A DNA stretch of 64,000 bases from Oidiodendron maius Zn. Its lineage: Eukaryota > Ascomycota > Leotiomycetes > Myxotrichaceae. This document shows positions 22,197-31,869 of this stretch, in pieces. Under the pieces are notes generated by a model that was not told where the DNA came from, made no database searches, and saw only the letters and a program-made list of their open reading frames with translations. The position numbers were made by a program, and so were the translations under genes. Location of the stretch: NCBI GenBank assembly GCA_000827325.1, contig KN832878.1:992001-1056000 (forward strand), in the 5' to 3' direction. The first letter of the stretch is position 1, and every line of letters starts with the position of its first letter.

Positions 22197-25160
22197 GGTT
22201 ATAAGCCCGGGAGCGTAACTGCAACCGGGTATCATCATTTTATAGCTTCATTACGCTCTGAGTAGTGGCTTAGTTGAACTACTTGAGCACCAACGCCTCT
22301 GTGGTAGTCCCTGGAGTTAGTATACTCCAACCCACATTGAGCAGCCCTTAATATACCTGATCAGCAGCTTAAGTGGGCTGTTAGAGTGTGGTGTTGTGGA
22401 ATTCGGACGAGTTACTAAGAGTGTAGAACTCGAGTTATGCCTACAACCACTAGTCAACAACCAACCCTTGTATTGATCCTTTGATCAATACAATCAATGT
22501 CTGATTCAGCAAGTCGTCAAAGAAGTAATACAGTCGTTGGTCCTGGTCCTGCAAAGTCAGCAGAGACTAGTTCTTCAAAGTCATCGAATTCATCGAATTA
22601 ATTCAGAATAGCTGAATCAACATCAATATCAAGTCTATCCCTTCTATAGGGTCAGAAGCTCAAGGGATGTGAAAATTATACAGTCTGGAAGGAGAATATA
22701 ATAGTTCTGGCTGCATCATATCGAATTAACTACTATTTAGTCCCCTCAAAGCGATATCTGAAGCCTCAAGATCTCTCGAATGATGACGACTGGGAGGATG
22801 CCTTAACTGAGCAACAGATACAATGGGAGAATTGGGTGGCAATGGATACAAAGGCTTTGATGGCTATATGCAACAATATATTGAGTGGGCCCTTGGATGC
22901 TATATAAGGGAAGAAGACTGCTATTGATATATGGAATACGCTTTAAATCATATATGAAGGCAAGGGTGGAATGCTGGTATATCACGCCCTTAATGATATT
23001 AATCGACTCTAGTACGAGAATACTACAAAGACAGACGAATATATCAATATATTCCGAAAGCTCTTGTTACAGCTATCAGACTTGAAAGCACCACTCTTAG
23101 ATATATATGTAGTTATACTCTTTATGATTGGTGTAAAGAAGGCGTATCCAACATGGGCTGATCGTCATCGTATAGATATAATCAACAGGATTAATAAGAA
23201 CAATCTAGCCTTAAAGGCTATATTAGACAGTCTGATTAAGGACCTCCTTGATACCAGTAAGGCTAAGAAGCCAAATGACTCGAATAACTCAAAACCCACT
23301 GGAGGAGCACTTGCAGCTTAAAATAAGGGTGGAAACAAGGGTGGAAAGAAGGGCAAGAGCTCAGGCTCTAAATACAACAACTGTGGTGATCCAAATGTAT
23401 ATTATAAGCCAGAAGACTGCTTTGCCACGAATATCGAGAGGTGTCAAGCCTAGGAATAGAAGACAGGCAAGACCTATATTCTATACAAGGAGTATAAGAA
23501 TGGATCAAATACAGGGTCTGTAATAGGAAGCCTAGTCTTACCAGTGCTTGTCAACCTTCAATCAAATCAGTGGCTGGCTGACTCTGGCGCTGATGGATAT
23601 ATGGCAAACAACCTTGCCTGTTTTGATACCTTTATACCTGATATACATACAATAGATACGGCTGATAGACTATCAAAGGCCCTTGGATCTGGAACTATTA
23701 ACCTATGGCTACTATACACGGATGGTACGATCTATAATGTTATATTGATAGACGTTATGTATATACCGAAGTGTCTAGTCAACCTCTTTGGAGCCAGGAA
23801 GCTTATAAAGGAGCAGAAGGGGTATATACTCCTAGGTTAACTGATGCTGTGTATATCTAGTAGTAATGAAGAGATCTGTGCTCTTGATGAAAACCTCTTT
23901 CTAAAACAGGTACTAGCTGCTGAAGCTACTTAGGTCCAATTGAGTCAAGTCAACGCCCTCTTGATAGCTAGAAAGCCTGATAATCAGAAGAAGCCAAAGG
24001 CCTTTAATATCGACCTGTGGTATAAGAGACTAGGCCATCTAGGTCTCAAGAATATCAGGAAGATAGCTGATATCATGAAGGGCATTAAGTTGACAGGTAC
24101 TGAACCCTTAAAATCACCCTGTAAGGCCTGCTTAATTGTGAAGCCTCTAAAGTATATGAGAAAGGTATTATCAAAGAGAGTTTTTAAGCCCTTTGATAAG
24201 ATATATATTGATATATTCATGATTAATCCAATCGCCTATAACAAACACAAATACAGATTAATCCTTACTGATAAGGTTTCTTATGTATACTGGGGCTATA
24301 TATTTAAGGAAAAGAATAAAGCCTTTATCTGTATAAAGCAGTTTATAGCCTTAGCTGAGACTCAATATAGCTACAAAATCAAGGCTTTTCGACTGGATAG
24401 TGGAAGAGAGTATAGTCTTGCTTAGCTGCAAGACCTCTGTAATGATATAGGGGTAATCCTTGAGATTACAACTCCCTATTTAGCTAACCAGGACAGTATA
24501 TCTGAACGCTTAATTAGACTAATCCTTAAGAAGGTTAGAAGTGTTATAATAGGCATGAATATACCAGCCTTCTTATGGCCAGAGATCTTCCAATCTATCC
24601 TCAAAATCATGAATCGTACGGCTATATCGAACCTAGACGATATTACTCCAATTGAGTATTTCCTCGATAATACCGATCCTGACCCTGATCACGACTACAC
24701 TCCTTACCTAGGGCACCTATGCGTATTAGGTTGCAAGTACTATGTCCAAATCCCTCAAGAGATTCGAAAACACTCTTGAAAGATTGATCTGTGTGCTGAA
24801 GTGGGTATGCTAGTTGGATACAATAGAGAATATATATACAGGATCTGGGTTCCAGCAAATATAAAGGGTGGTGGATATAGACATATTATACGAAGCTTAA
24901 ATATGGTATTTGATGAATACAGTATATAGTCAGGAGACAAGGTTGATTGCTTCAGCTCTGATATTTAGTCTGAAAGCAGGGGTGAAGAGGACGATATTCA
25001 GGATTTTGGACCAAATATCAGTCACCCTGAACATCGAATTGATCAGTCAGATCAGCAGGACAATATCATGAATCAATCAGATACCTCGGATTCAGAAGAC
25101 TAGCCTACTCTAGGCCAAATCCCTTAACGTGATAATGAAGAAACCGAATTCTTTGACTTA

Positions 25161-25274
25161 GATCAAGCTGATCAAGCTGATCAAGATGATCAAGACGATC
25201 AAGACTATCAAGACGATCAAGACGATCAAGTCGATCAAGTTGATCAAGACGATCAAGACGATCAAGACGATCAA
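25161..25274 (+). repeat. 9-bp minisatellite inside the Copia element
   Basis: About 12 copies of GATCAAGAC-like units between the integrase and reverse-transcriptase regions. Confidence 0.9.
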
Positions 25275-27070
25275 ATCAATCAACCAGCTACAGGGCGCCA
25301 GCGCTAGAGACATGTATAGCAACCAAACCCTGAATATAAGCGCATCACTCGATCAAAGACTATAGCTCTTTACCTTGTAGATCAACTACAGACATTCAGA
25401 GCCTTAATTGTAGCCATAAAGGTTATCACTAATGATCCTTAAACCCTCAAAGAGGCTACTGATTCAAAGGATGCATCTAAGTGGAGGAAGGCTATTCGAG
25501 CTGAATACCTTAAGCTTCAGGAGACTGGAACCTGGAAGCTAGTTGATCGTCTAAAGGGAGTCAAAGTCTTGACTGGAAAGCTAGTCTTCAAGACTAAGCG
25601 TGATTAAAACAGCTATATTGAGAGATATAAGGCATGCTGGGTAGCATGAGGTTATAAACAGCAATACAGCCGAGACTTTGACCAAACCTATACCAGTATA
25701 TACAAGTCAGCCACCTGGAAGATCGTTATAGCTATGGCAGCTATTTATGACTGGGATATTGATCAAATGGATGCAATATCAGCCTTCCTTAACTCTATTA
25801 TACAGGGAGACGTTTATATAGAAGTTCTACCTCTCTAGACTGAATTACTAGGTCTACTAATTGATCAGATCTGCGGTAAGGTCTGCAAGCTACTCAAAGG
25901 CCTTTATGGACTGAAGCAGGCTCCTTGGCTGTGGCAACAAAAGCTCAAGACAACCCTTATTCAGCTAGGATTCTAACTGCTTCTTATAGATAACTCAGTG
26001 TATATTAAGACCTGGCCAGGCGGCAAGGATCTCATTATACTAGTCATGTATGTTGATGATATGCTGATCTGCGGACCTAATTCGAAGCTAATCAGCCAGT
26101 TCAAGCAGCAGCTGTTGAATGCCTTTGATATACAGGACCTGGGACTAGTCACCTACTTCCTAGGGGTGTGAATTGTCCGGAACAGAGCAGAGCGCTCTAT
26201 TCAGCTGATTTAGGACGCATATATTCGGAAGGTTATAAAGCGATATAACCTAGAAGACTCAAAATCGACTTCAACCCCTTTGTAGCAGGGTAGTGTGCTT
26301 ATTTCAAACCCTGATTAAGCGTTAAAAGCCGATATTGAGGCATATCAATCAAAGATGGGTTCAATCACCTACCTGGCTATTCAGACCAGGACTGATATAG
26401 CTTTTGTTTGCTTACTGCTCAGTCGATTCCTCTCAAATCCTAGTGCTGATCACTTGAATACAGCAGATCACTTACTGCAATATATCAAAGGGATAGCTGA
26501 CCTCTGCGTTCAATTCGGTGGCCCTGATCAACAGATATCTGGTAACCTATACGGATATTCAGACTCTGATTTTGCGGGTGATATTGAGCTATGCAAATCA
26601 ACCTCCGGCTTTATATATTTCCTGGCTGGTGGAATTATATCAGCTTAATCGAAGCGTTAATCAATTATAGCTCTTTCTATGACTGAAGCCGAATATTACG
26701 GATTAGCTAAGGCAGTTATGGAAGCAACCTGGCTGAGGGAGACTTTGAAACAGCTCAAATATCAGAACCCTGATGCTGAGTGTATCAAAATATATGGGGA
26801 TAATCAAGCTGTGCTTTAACTGGCTGAGAACCCTTCCTTTTACCAGCGTACTAAGTATATAGCGGTTAAATACTACTATATTCGGGAAGAACGTGCCAAA
26901 GGTCTTATTCAACTATATTACTGTCCAACCAAGGACATGAAGGTAGACAGACTAACTAAGCTTCTTACTCCGATTAAACACAAGACCTTTATACAACAGC
27001 TAGGTCTGTGTCCTGCTACACTCAACTAATAGCTCTTTAACGTGATATACACACTCAGAACTAAGGGGTG

Positions 27071-27276
27071 TGTTGGAACAGCGGTGCCAGGAACAACTGA
27101 CCTAGTCAGGTTAGTTGTACGGAGGAACGGACCGAAGGTTTATCCTAATTAGGAAGCGAATCACACAAATAGTGGTTGTGTATTCTAGCCTCATAATAAT
27201 TAATCAATTCAACACGATGAAATGAAGCTGCCAACTCGATATTGCTGAATCAAGGTAATCCCCTTGGTATTTGACA
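27071..27276 (+). repeat. 3' LTR of the Copia element
   Basis: 206 bp, followed by the second target duplication ATTAT at 27277-27281. Confidence 0.97.
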
Positions 27277-27582
27277 ATTATGTACTGTACGTGTGCCTGC
27301 TAACCAGTTGCAGTATGCTCAGCTAGGATCAGGGATGTTTAAAAAGACAATGTTCCTTCTGTTGTGAAAGCTCTTGTAGCTTGCGGGTAAACCTGAAGAT
27401 ACCCATATCCACGACTGGCCGTCTAGCGTTAAGAGAAACCCTCTGGCGCATAATAGATAAACGGAAATTGACTTACTGGAACTCTTCCAGCCTGCTCAGT
27501 GTTCTTGAAGGGCAACAAAGTGGTGAACTAATTCACCTGTTCTCACACAACACTATCGCCCACCACGCCCATCTTTCTTACC

Positions 27583-28356
27583 ATGTCCAAACCCGCCATC
27601 CTCCTCGTCCCCGGCGCCTGGCACACCCCTTCCAGCTTCTCTCCGCTCACCAACTACCTAATCCAGCATGGCTACACCGTCGAAGGTATCTCTCTTGCCT
27701 CCGTCGGCTTATTTCCGCCCCAGCCCAACTTCGACGCCGACGTCCAAGTGATCGCTTCAACCATCAGCAAACACGCCGACCAAGGCTCCGACGTTGTCAT
27801 CCTCTTCCACTCATACGGCAGCATTCCCGGCACCTCCGCCTGCAAGGGCTTCTTGAAGTCCGACCGCGAAGCCGCAGGTAAAAAGGGCGGCGTCGTGCAC
27901 TTGATCTTCTGCTGCGCGTTCGCCGTTGACGAAGGCGTGTCTCTCATGGACGGTCTCGGTGGGCAACCACTACCATGGTTCGATATCGCTAGTGACGAGA
28001 AGACGTTAACACCCAAGACACCTGTAGAGACGTTTTACAACGATATCGATGATAAGAAGATATTGGACGAGTTGGTAGGCAGTCTCAAGCCACAGAGCTA
28101 CGGCGCATTTTGGAGCAAGAGCACGTATGCAGCGTGGCTAGATGTGGAGAGCACGTATATTGTGTGTGGGGTGGATGAAGCGCTGCCGGTGCAGGTGCAA
28201 CAGGGGATGGTGACGAATGTGAGGAAGTTAATCGAGGAGAAGGGTGGGAAGGGAAATATGCAGGAGGTTACGATGAAAGCAAGCCATAGTCCGTTTGTAA
28301 GTCAACCGGTGGAGTTGGGGAGGATTGTGAGGGAGGTGGTAGGGGAAAGGGTGTAG
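27583..28356 (+). CDS. Alpha/beta hydrolase (AB_hydrolase_6-like)
   Basis: Single exon, 257 residues. N-terminal strand ILLVPGAWHTPSSF gives the oxyanion-side motif. The nucleophile elbow reads LFHSYGS, with Ser in an HSYG context in place of the standard GxSxG. A late acid (CGVDEALP) and His (KASHSPF) complete the triad. The substrate cannot be told; relatives include small esterases and lactonases of secondary metabolism. The gene is visibly richer in G+C than its neighbours, with C-ending codons in the first half (GTCCCCGGCGCC). It starts about 300 bp after the Copia element, so its promoter region may have been altered by the insertion. A lactonase or esterase releasing a ring acid would fit the cluster, but that is inference. 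Confidence 0.85.
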   Translation: MSKPAILLVPGAWHTPSSFSPLTNYLIQHGYTVEGISLASVGLFPPQPNFDADVQVIASTISKHADQGSDVVILFHSYGSIPGTSACKGFLKSDREAAGKKGGVVHLIFCCAFAVDEGVSLMDGLGGQPLPWFDIASDEKTLTPKTPVETFYNDIDDKKILDELVGSLKPQSYGAFWSKSTYAAWLDVESTYIVCGVDEALPVQVQQGMVTNVRKLIEEKGGKGNMQEVTMKASHSPFVSQPVELGRIVREVVGERV

Positions 28357-28840
28357 TGTGTGGGGGATCGGTATATGGGGTTGTGCGGGCGACTCGGGGA
28401 AGGTGGGCGGAGGGGAACTGGTGCAAATGAAAAGAAATCATGACAACGCAAGTATGGGCAGTGAGGATGTAGCTTATATCACAATAACCTTTAAAGTTAG
28501 TATGAAGAAATCTAGTCCTTATATCAACTTCCTGCAGACGATCTCGGTCCCCACTTGGTCTACTGCCACAGAGTGTGGAAAGGCAACCAGATCAATCCTT
28601 CACCTGCGCGGTGTGCGCACGCTATCTCCGCAGGCTCCAGCTCCTTTTTCAAACAAATGTTGCTAAGCAGATGTTTGATTCTAAGCATCTTGTTCGGGAG
28701 CTCGAAAAAGTATAAAGAGCTTCAGTTCCCGCCACGATTGACGGCTCCAGTTCATGAAGCTATGCCCAGTCTCATACAATAATTTGAACAAGCTTGCAGT
28801 ATGAGTGGGATGTCCATCCGCTGGTTCAATATTATAGCTC
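28357..28840. other. Convergent 3' intergenic region
   Basis: Between the stops of the hydrolase (plus) and the quinate-repressor-like gene (minus). Short open frames without resemblance to known proteins. Confidence 0.5.
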
Positions 28841-31300
28841 TTAGGATTTAGATTGCATCCGGCGCAATTGGCTTTCAATGTATTGACAAACTTCGGCATC
28901 CTCTTTGTTGCTATTCAGATAATGTTGCAATGCTGCAATGCGCATTAAATTTCTGGGTAATTTTCGGCATGTGAAGACTTCAAACTGCGCGGAAGCTTGT
29001 TCAACAAGACTCTCTAGACCGTCCACGGCAACCCAGCCGCGCTGAGCCTGACTCCGCACCTGACGAAGAAGTGGAGTGATTAATGCACGATAGTTCGTAT
29101 CAATAACTACGCCTCCAGTCGGACTTTTCATCCATTGAAGAGGAAGTAAGAACTGATCTTGAGGGCTTTCATATGTTTTGGGTGCTGGTATGCAAGAGAC
29201 CACCGCTATTGGCGGTGCCAAGTCATCATACCAGTCCGCCTCAAGGGAATCGAGCACACGGATGTCCCTCTTAGACAGAGGATTGATATAAAAGCCTTTC
29301 TGCAAATTCGACGCAGATGTATGTGCTAGAGATGTGTCCAATCTTACTTCTGAGAAGTGATCAGCCAGCGTACGGGCATGCATGTATGTACGATTGTATA
29401 TCACGATGTGCTGTACACCTAGATTCAGCAATGCGTATATCGCAGCTCTAGCCATGCCGCCAGCACCGATGACTAGCGCAGTTGAGGTTGGTGTTATGAC
29501 ATTGGCAGGTGAGAGATTTTGCTTAATGCATCTCGTTATGCCTACCCAATCAAGATTGTCGCCGTAGAAGGCCAAAACTGGTCCAGCTCGATTGCGATTT
29601 GCCCAAAATTCTTGTGGTGCGGGCTTTGTGTAGTCGAAGGCTGCTCGAATTGGCAGAACCGTATTTATTGCACCAATGTTTCTGGCATGAATGCTTACCG
29701 CAGACATGCGTGACAATAGGGTCATTTTGAAACCTTGAGCCATGGTAAGTCCGCCAAAGTTTTCGTCACTGGTGAGGGTGGATAATTCATCCAAAGTAGA
29801 CATCGACCTAATGTGTAACCGGTGGGGCATACCGAAAAATTCATGTGCCGCATTGTGCACCACCGGAGAATATGTGTATGACACGTCAAGTCCAATGATA
29901 TAGTATTTCATTGGATCATAAACAAACGACGCATATATGGAGCTCTGAGACTGCTGAATGGTTATCTCCGATAGTAAATTGCGCTCTCCGACGGCATTGG
30001 AGAGGTGACTGCGAAGCTCTTCTGTTGTTACAGGAGTAAGAATCTCGTTGAAACAGCGAGAGGTGCGCCCCAATGGTCCTGTATTATAAGCAATAACGAA
30101 TGGCCTTGAATTTCGTCCTCTATTTGCGGACACAGCGAAACTGGCTGCTTCGCGATTGTCGCTCGAGCTTAGTGCAGGTTGTGTCAGTCTAATACCATCA
30201 AATCCAAGATTCACAGCTTTGGTGAGGATATTGCGACGATCTAGACTCGTCCAGCCATTTTCCGAGGGTGTGCTGTCATGGTAATCGCCGATCAGTCTGG
30301 TGCCTCTGGAAAGTTTGATCAATTCCTTCAGCACTTGAACAGTGAGTCCCAGTTGTACTGTGACAAAATCAACTCCGAGTCTGAAGCCATGATCAAGAAG
30401 GTCCAGGTATAATGATCTGAAACTGCCTGGCGGCTTTGCTGAAGCTGGTCTCAGGTGATAGATGACAGGTCCACTGAAAGTCCTGGTTACGGCGGCAAAT
30501 GCTCTACTGATCTGCTCTTTTATCAACATTGGTGACGATTGTGCATCCTCCATCTCTGATTCAATCTCAAGTTGAATTGCGTCCGCCCCACAATCCAACC
30601 ATCTCATATTGAAATCTTCTAAGCTTATTTGAGCGACCGAGGTTGTAAGCAAATATGTATAGGTCGCTCGAGACTGTGGGATGGGGGGTCGACCAGAGTC
30701 TTGATCTGGCAGTAAATCTGGCTCCATAATGTTCTTGACGAGACGCAAAAAGCTCTCCTCTACACGTTTTAGTCGCAGAGACCTTGGTGCCCGATCGGCA
30801 TGAAAGATGTCCTCGGCAGAATGTCCGGTTAGAGTTAACGCCTCCGTCTCGTCGAGATTGAAGTATTCGTAGTTTGAGCAGGACCTGTATGTAGGTATCA
30901 TAAACTTCATTATCCTTTCAATCTTGTTTGGCTCAGGTAGCTGCAGATATTTCTCAATGGCGGTAGTCTCCCGTTGCACGAGAATGACGGGATGGTCTTT
31001 ACCATACTGCTTCAGAAGTGATAGACCAGCCTCTTCGATGTAGTCCTTAGGCCATACTATGACGCAGTTCTTCGAGTATGTGCTCAACAGTTTTGCAAGA
31101 AAGGAAAGCCATCGTGTACGACTTTCTTCAGCTCCGAACTGTTTACGAAAATGTAGCGCAGAGACACCGGTTTCCTTGTGGAAAGCATCGTCCGCATCGA
31201 TATGCTGCAGCCCCAACGAGGCCTGTGCGATGATGGCTAAACTCGTCTTCCCGCAGCCTCGAACGCCAAGAAGCACGATTGAAGCGTCGCGTTGAAACAT
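28841..31300 (-). CDS. Quinate repressor-like protein (qa-1S/qutR type)
   Basis: Single exon, 819 residues. Domains follow the C-terminal half of the AROM protein: a shikimate-kinase-like part at the N-terminus with a P-loop (GVRGCGKTSL, residues about 13-22) and DADDAFHKETG; a type I dehydroquinase-like part (about 205-430, e.g. LDCGADAIQLEIE, VIYHLRPAS); and a shikimate-dehydrogenase-like part (about 470-800; GLDVSYTYSPVVHNAAHEFF, VIGAGGMARAAIYALLNLG). This is the make-up of fungal quinate repressors QutR and Qa-1S, which bind the activator and silence quinate genes. About 100 residues shorter at the N-terminus than the classic repressors (about 920). Divergently arranged with the activator, as in Neurospora. 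Confidence 0.87.
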   Translation of the reverse strand: MFQRDASIVLLGVRGCGKTSLAIIAQASLGLQHIDADDAFHKETGVSALHFRKQFGAEESRTRWLSFLAKLLSTYSKNCVIVWPKDYIEEAGLSLLKQYGKDHPVILVQRETTAIEKYLQLPEPNKIERIMKFMIPTYRSCSNYEYFNLDETEALTLTGHSAEDIFHADRAPRSLRLKRVEESFLRLVKNIMEPDLLPDQDSGRPPIPQSRATYTYLLTTSVAQISLEDFNMRWLDCGADAIQLEIESEMEDAQSSPMLIKEQISRAFAAVTRTFSGPVIYHLRPASAKPPGSFRSLYLDLLDHGFRLGVDFVTVQLGLTVQVLKELIKLSRGTRLIGDYHDSTPSENGWTSLDRRNILTKAVNLGFDGIRLTQPALSSSDNREAASFAVSANRGRNSRPFVIAYNTGPLGRTSRCFNEILTPVTTEELRSHLSNAVGERNLLSEITIQQSQSSIYASFVYDPMKYYIIGLDVSYTYSPVVHNAAHEFFGMPHRLHIRSMSTLDELSTLTSDENFGGLTMAQGFKMTLLSRMSAVSIHARNIGAINTVLPIRAAFDYTKPAPQEFWANRNRAGPVLAFYGDNLDWVGITRCIKQNLSPANVITPTSTALVIGAGGMARAAIYALLNLGVQHIVIYNRTYMHARTLADHFSEVRLDTSLAHTSASNLQKGFYINPLSKRDIRVLDSLEADWYDDLAPPIAVVSCIPAPKTYESPQDQFLLPLQWMKSPTGGVVIDTNYRALITPLLRQVRSQAQRGWVAVDGLESLVEQASAQFEVFTCRKLPRNLMRIAALQHYLNSNKEDAEVCQYIESQLRRMQSKS

Positions 31301-31869
31301 TTTACGCTACTTCGCTTGCGAATGGTGTCGCGGCGAGCATGTCATTGATGGGATTTCTTACATCGTTATGAGACGACTGTCGATAGCAAATCAAGCACAT
31401 GCGACAGTCATGGCTTGGAGTCCGCTGTTGCTGGAGTCGATATCGCCTTACAAAGGACCCTCATCGGAAATAGTAGACTATTGCGAATAAGAAAGTTGAC
31501 GATGGTGGCTGGTACAAAGAGTGCACATCGTCAGGAAATGCCATGAGAAAGTTTTAGCCTTTTCGCGAGCGACTGTTGGTCGGAAAAAGTTGCTCCGATT
31601 CAGGTCAGGGCGTTCAGGGCGTACAGTAATGGCAGCCTAGGCAGCTGAAGACCCCCGCATCTGCTTTGAAATGCACCAGTCCACTTCCCTACTCCATGCT
31701 CCAATCTTGCTAGAACCATGATTTGTGGGCGACAGTTTATGCCCTTGTTTGGTGTGCTACGACAGTCTTCAACATTTCCGGTTATATTTATCCATCCAGC
31801 CCAAAAACAATGAATTGAGGTCGTCCTCATTTGCCGGATGCATAGCAATCAAGTCTCGTATCGCTACGA
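31301..31869. promoter_or_regulatory. Shared divergent promoter of the repressor and activator genes
   Basis: 569 bp between two start codons. It holds one near-match to the cluster palindrome at 31581-31597 (CGGA-N9-TCCG, one base shorter) and one half-match to the known QutA/Qa-1F site (TTATCC end) at 31778-31793. Neither is strong. Confidence 0.45.

Larger units (their letters stand above)
21991..27276 (+). mobile_element. Ty1/Copia LTR retrotransposon, broken internally
   Basis: Complete at the ends: two 206-bp LTRs (TGTTGG...TTGACA) flanked by a 5-bp target duplication ATTAT. Order of parts is Copia-type: gag-like region about 22500-23330; protease around 23570-23620 (DSGAD); pre-integrase and integrase about 23960-24640; reverse transcriptase about 25480-26200 (YVDDM); RNase H about 26350-26960. 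A purine-rich stretch (AAGGGG) precedes the 3' LTR. The coding part is interrupted by many breaks, well over ten, so this copy looks dead; the breaks fit the C-to-T pattern of RIP. The LTRs differ at a single base, so the insertion is young. It sits between the dehydratase promoter and the hydrolase, in the same orientation as the hydrolase. Confidence 0.96.

Noticed and set aside
27462-27479. CGG-N12-TGG before the hydrolase
   Set aside because: One arm does not match CCG and the TACTAC core is absent; likely chance.
28358-28666. 102-codon frame directly after the hydrolase stop
   Set aside because: Starts two bases after the stop, no resemblance to any family; likely 3' untranslated sequence.
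31778-31793. Possible QutA/Qa-1F site (consensus GGRTAARYRYTTATCC)
   Set aside because: Only the TTATCC half and the middle agree; the GGRTAA half does not.
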